DNA of 64,000 nucleotides, taken from positions 769,196 to 833,195 of the forward strand of contig CM020618.1 of the NCBI GenBank assembly GCA_009829735.1, written 5' to 3'. Below the pieces are notes generated by a model that saw only the letters and a program-made list of their open reading frames with translations, was not told the origin of the DNA and did not search any database. A program made the translations under genes and the position numbers. Position 1 is the stretch's first letter. Each line of letters opens with the position of its first letter. Of the stretch, positions 61,558-64,000 are shown piece by piece. This stretch comes from Pyropia yezoensis. Its lineage: Eukaryota > Rhodophyta > Bangiophyceae > Bangiales > Bangiaceae.

Positions 61558-63905
61558 TTGTCCGGGAGGGTATCCTTCCGGATAAGGTTGGGTCCAGCTC
61601 CTGTGTCCAGTACAGGGTAGTACGATCGTGTCGACTGGGGGTCAACACCCAGTGTGGCTGATACCTTGAAGTTCTCCAAGGTAAACAACACATGTCCTAC
61701 ACCGATATCCCGTGTAGCTCGGGCATCCTGAACAGGGCCCTTGTCTGGTTCAACGTGACGGGGCTTCCCGTCCTCTCCTCCCAACCTTGGAGGGTGGTCA
61801 TCAATCCCCTGACGCCGTGTCGTCGGGGCCGGAAGGTGTACCCGGGGGTTGATGCGGCGTCGGCTCAACCGCGCTCTCCGTGGGGCTTTCCCCGCGGTAC
61901 TCCGGGGTGGCTTGCTTGGGTAACCCCAGCGCCCCCCGGTCATCCTTCCTCTTACTCGTTTCCCCGCCCTTGGTAGGGTGCTGTCCGCCGGGACATCCGG
62001 CTGAGGAGGTGCCCCCTCGACGGCCAGTACTCCACCTGGAGCTGGCTGCCTACCCGGTGCGGGTCCGGGTGCTCGGGGGGGATACCCCCCGGTGGATGCC
62101 TTGCGTTGCGCCGCTGCCCGCCGAGACTCCTCGGGGATGAGTGGGCAGGAAGACACCCAGTGCTGGGGATCCCCACACAACATACATCCGGACGTGCCGG
62201 TCCCCCCTTGAGGTCGCGTCGGGGTAGCCCCGTAGCTACGGTTGCCTCCCTCGGGCGCCCGAGTGCCTGCTCCCTGGTAGGCCTTGGGTCCTTGGGTCAA
62301 CCGGAACATGGACTCCCCCAACCGGTTGGGTCGGCCCGCAATCTGCGGGGGTGCCTCCGTGCGCACCGCCCATGTTGGCAAGGGTTGGTGAGGGTTACCC
62401 GTCACCGGGGAGTACCCCGTAGTCCGCACATACGGGACGCGCCGTCCCGTTCCTTCGTTGACCTGGAACTGGGTTCCAGCCGGGGCGATGTACGCTACCG
62501 TACCATGTTCATCAATCACCGGCGTCGCCGGTAGCAACAGGTGGCCCTGTTGGTCGACTAGAGGGTCACCCTCACCGATAGGGGTATGTTCGGTCGCAAC
62601 CAGTACTGGTGCGGCCTTACGTTCCACCTTCTCTTGCCTCGGTACCGGGGTAAGACTGGGCTTGCCTCCCTCACCCTTGGGCTTCGGGGCCAAGGCACAC
62701 TCCGGGTGTAGAACCCGGTAGGCGTCCCCTAGGGACTTGCACATATGCATCAGTCGACTGAAGTTCGTCCGTGCCGTGTTGGCGCCCCGTGCGGATATCC
62801 GCACGTAGTTGGGTACTCCTGCGAACAGGATGGCCCGTAGCTCCCCTTCTCCGAGGAGCTTTCCCAGCTCGTAGTCGAGCTCTTGGATCCGGCGTCCAAA
62901 CATCTCCTCATCCTCCCAGGACTGGGCGGTGGCAGTGCGAAGGGCCCGATAGTGGTCCTCGCACTTGTCCTCACTGAGGTAGCTGCTCAGCAGCTCCTTC
63001 AATATCCCACGGTAATCCATGGGGGTGGCCGCGACCCTCATTCCCGGCATCGGGGATGCCTGGCGAAGAATGCCTCGCACCCGTTCATCAACAAAGAACG
63101 GGAGGATCTCCAGGGCCAGCCCCTCGTTAACGAGCGCCTTGTCTGCGGCTGCCTTGAAGCTAATCAAGAAGCCGATGACTGCCAACGGGCGTCCGTTCGG
63201 CCCCCCGAACATAGGGACTCCCTTCATAAGGGTCTGCATAGAGCGGATCGCCCGATGCGACGTATTACGCATCGATTCCGATACGGTGGTAGAGCGGTCC
63301 TCCAAACGATAACGTTCCGGAGTAAGAACCGACCGGAAGACCTCGTTGACGATCTCCGTGTCAGCGTCCTGGATATCCAGTCGCTTAGCCAGTTGATGAG
63401 CGAACTCATCGGACTCCATCCGCTTCAGTAGGCTCGCAGTTACCTGCGCGGTCATAGCTTCCACCACTGAAGATGGTACTTCAGGCGTCGGCACCTCGGG
63501 AACCCGAGTTGCCGGGCCTCCTTCGTCGTGGGGGTACTGCGAGAGGGTACCCCCTCCTCCAATAACCGATTCTCCCCCGGCGTACGTATCCGCCGGGTCG
63601 TGTCCGCGGAGTCCGCTTCGGATGCTCCGAGCGTATCGCTCCGTGTGACTCCGTTCCAACTCTGCCGACGAGTCGGACCCATACCCCATTGTGTCCGGGG
63701 GTTGTCCAGGAGTAGCAACACCGGGGTTGACCCTGGTGGACTCCGAAAGTAGTCCGGCCGGTTCGAACCGTACCGGTGTGGGAGGAACACGACGGGGTCC
63801 CGTCGTGTGCCGTGTTGACATCAACACTGCCATTGCGTCCTCCGTCCGATCTTGACGGGCGTCGAGCCCGGAAAACCGGGCCTCGATGCGGGCCAATGAT
63901 GCCAT
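61281..63905 (-). CDS. gag: Family A gag-protease ORF, 874 aa
   Basis: Starts MASLARIEARFSGLDARQDR at 63905. The gag core includes KGVPMFGGPNGRPLAVIGFL, EEMFGRRIQELDYELGKLLG and ANTARTNFSRLMHMCKSLGD. A zinc knuckle CMLCGDPQHWVSSC (C-x2-C-x4-H-x4-C) lies near 62.15 kb, followed by an Arg/Pro-rich stretch and the protease motif VLDTGAGPNLIRK near 61.6 kb, all in one frame. Fusion of gag and protease in a single frame is known in some Ty3/gypsy elements. The upstream in-frame part beyond 63905 also reads like the satellite gag start, so the true start may be earlier. Confidence 0.85.
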   Translation of the reverse strand: MASLARIEARFSGLDARQDRTEDAMAVLMSTRHTTGPRRVPPTPVRFEPAGLLSESTRVNPGVATPGQPPDTMGYGSDSSAELERSHTERYARSIRSGLRGHDPADTYAGGESVIGGGGTLSQYPHDEGGPATRVPEVPTPEVPSSVVEAMTAQVTASLLKRMESDEFAHQLAKRLDIQDADTEIVNEVFRSVLTPERYRLEDRSTTVSESMRNTSHRAIRSMQTLMKGVPMFGGPNGRPLAVIGFLISFKAAADKALVNEGLALEILPFFVDERVRGILRQASPMPGMRVAATPMDYRGILKELLSSYLSEDKCEDHYRALRTATAQSWEDEEMFGRRIQELDYELGKLLGEGELRAILFAGVPNYVRISARGANTARTNFSRLMHMCKSLGDAYRVLHPECALAPKPKGEGGKPSLTPVPRQEKVERKAAPVLVATEHTPIGEGDPLVDQQGHLLLPATPVIDEHGTVAYIAPAGTQFQVNEGTGRRVPYVRTTGYSPVTGNPHQPLPTWAVRTEAPPQIAGRPNRLGESMFRLTQGPKAYQGAGTRAPEGGNRSYGATPTRPQGGTGTSGCMLCGDPQHWVSSCPLIPEESRRAAAQRKASTGGYPPRAPGPAPGRQPAPGGVLAVEGAPPQPDVPADSTLPRAGKRVRGRMTGGRWGYPSKPPRSTAGKAPRRARLSRRRINPRVHLPAPTTRRQGIDDHPPRLGGEDGKPRHVEPDKGPVQDARATRDIGVGHVLFTLENFKVSATLGVDPQSTRSYYPVLDTGAGPNLIRKDTLPDKWLPRVRVTRGPTIKDANGRLIRTTAAMSLQVTIGISPRKLTSWYVKRYRCPAYWGAPSSTFTLMQSGQAGGPSSFKKPTGRSEDIRLSSGT

Positions 63906-64000
63906 CAGGGAATCCCCTGGTGAAGGAGGCGGCGGAGTGAGGTCGGTCGACGACAGTTGAGGCGGGCCCCCGCCTCCTGCCGTCCGAGCCGTGCCAAACG

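Larger units (their letters stand above)
60670..64000 (-). mobile_element. Ty3/gypsy chromovirus family A, copy 2, 5' half
   Basis: Minus-strand order is leader (window end), gag, zinc knuckle, protease and pol linker, then the gap at the RT start. It matches family A copy 1 closely over the shared part and the satellite unit over 63843-64000. It looks better kept than copy 1, with perhaps one or two breaks in view. No LTR is visible because the window ends first. Confidence 0.9.

Overview
Organism and setting. The window is eukaryotic nuclear DNA, very rich in G+C outside the retroelements, with retrotransposons nested in and beside GC-rich host sequence. The mix of chromodomain Ty3/gypsy elements, a LINE with a restriction-like endonuclease, Ala/Gly/Pro-rich host proteins and long G runs suits a GC-rich alga (bangiophyte red or green). 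That is an inference; no diagnostic host gene fixes the lineage. Five gaps of exactly 500 N (1098, 13526, 26866, 37827, 60170) divide the window into six contigs, so long-range order is only as good as the scaffolding.

Layout. 1-1097: G-rich low-complexity DNA. 1598-7901 (+): chromovirus family A, copy 1, broken. 7902-13525 (-): 3' part of chromovirus family B, copy 1. 14026-26865 (-): head-to-tail array of a LINE, period 7,844 bp (one whole unit, two partial). 27366-31487 (-): 5' part of family B, copy 2. 31488-37826: host DNA with an exportin-7-like gene remnant cut by the family B LTR, an unidentified coding-like stretch, and a TIMP/NTR-like cysteine-rich secreted protein gene. 38327-50698: 14 tandem copies of an ~881 bp unit made of a family-A-like LTR, primer-binding site and gag start. 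50699-60169 (+): chromovirus family C, inserted in that array and almost whole. 60670-64000 (-): family A, copy 2, 5' half.

Main points. (1) All three chromovirus families carry, between pol and the 3' LTR, an extra ORF on the opposite strand. The three predicted proteins look related to each other, giving a conserved sense gag-pol / antisense ORF convergent layout. (2) Families A and B are studded with short perfect inverted repeats, each family with its own centre: one base inside a CAA-S-TTG core in B, mostly 2-4 bases in A. (3) The LINE has two N-terminal zinc fingers, a reverse transcriptase and a restriction-like endonuclease, but also a separate ORF1 that overlaps ORF2 as ATGAGTGA, a tRNA-like 3' tail, and tandem head-to-tail organisation. 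(4) A satellite has formed from the 5' end of an LTR element.

Caution. Near-identical copies differ mostly in homopolymer lengths, so some apparent frame breaks may be assembly errors. The two family B pieces share a 371 bp stretch of RT on either side of the LINE contig and have different flanks, so they are probably two insertions rather than one.
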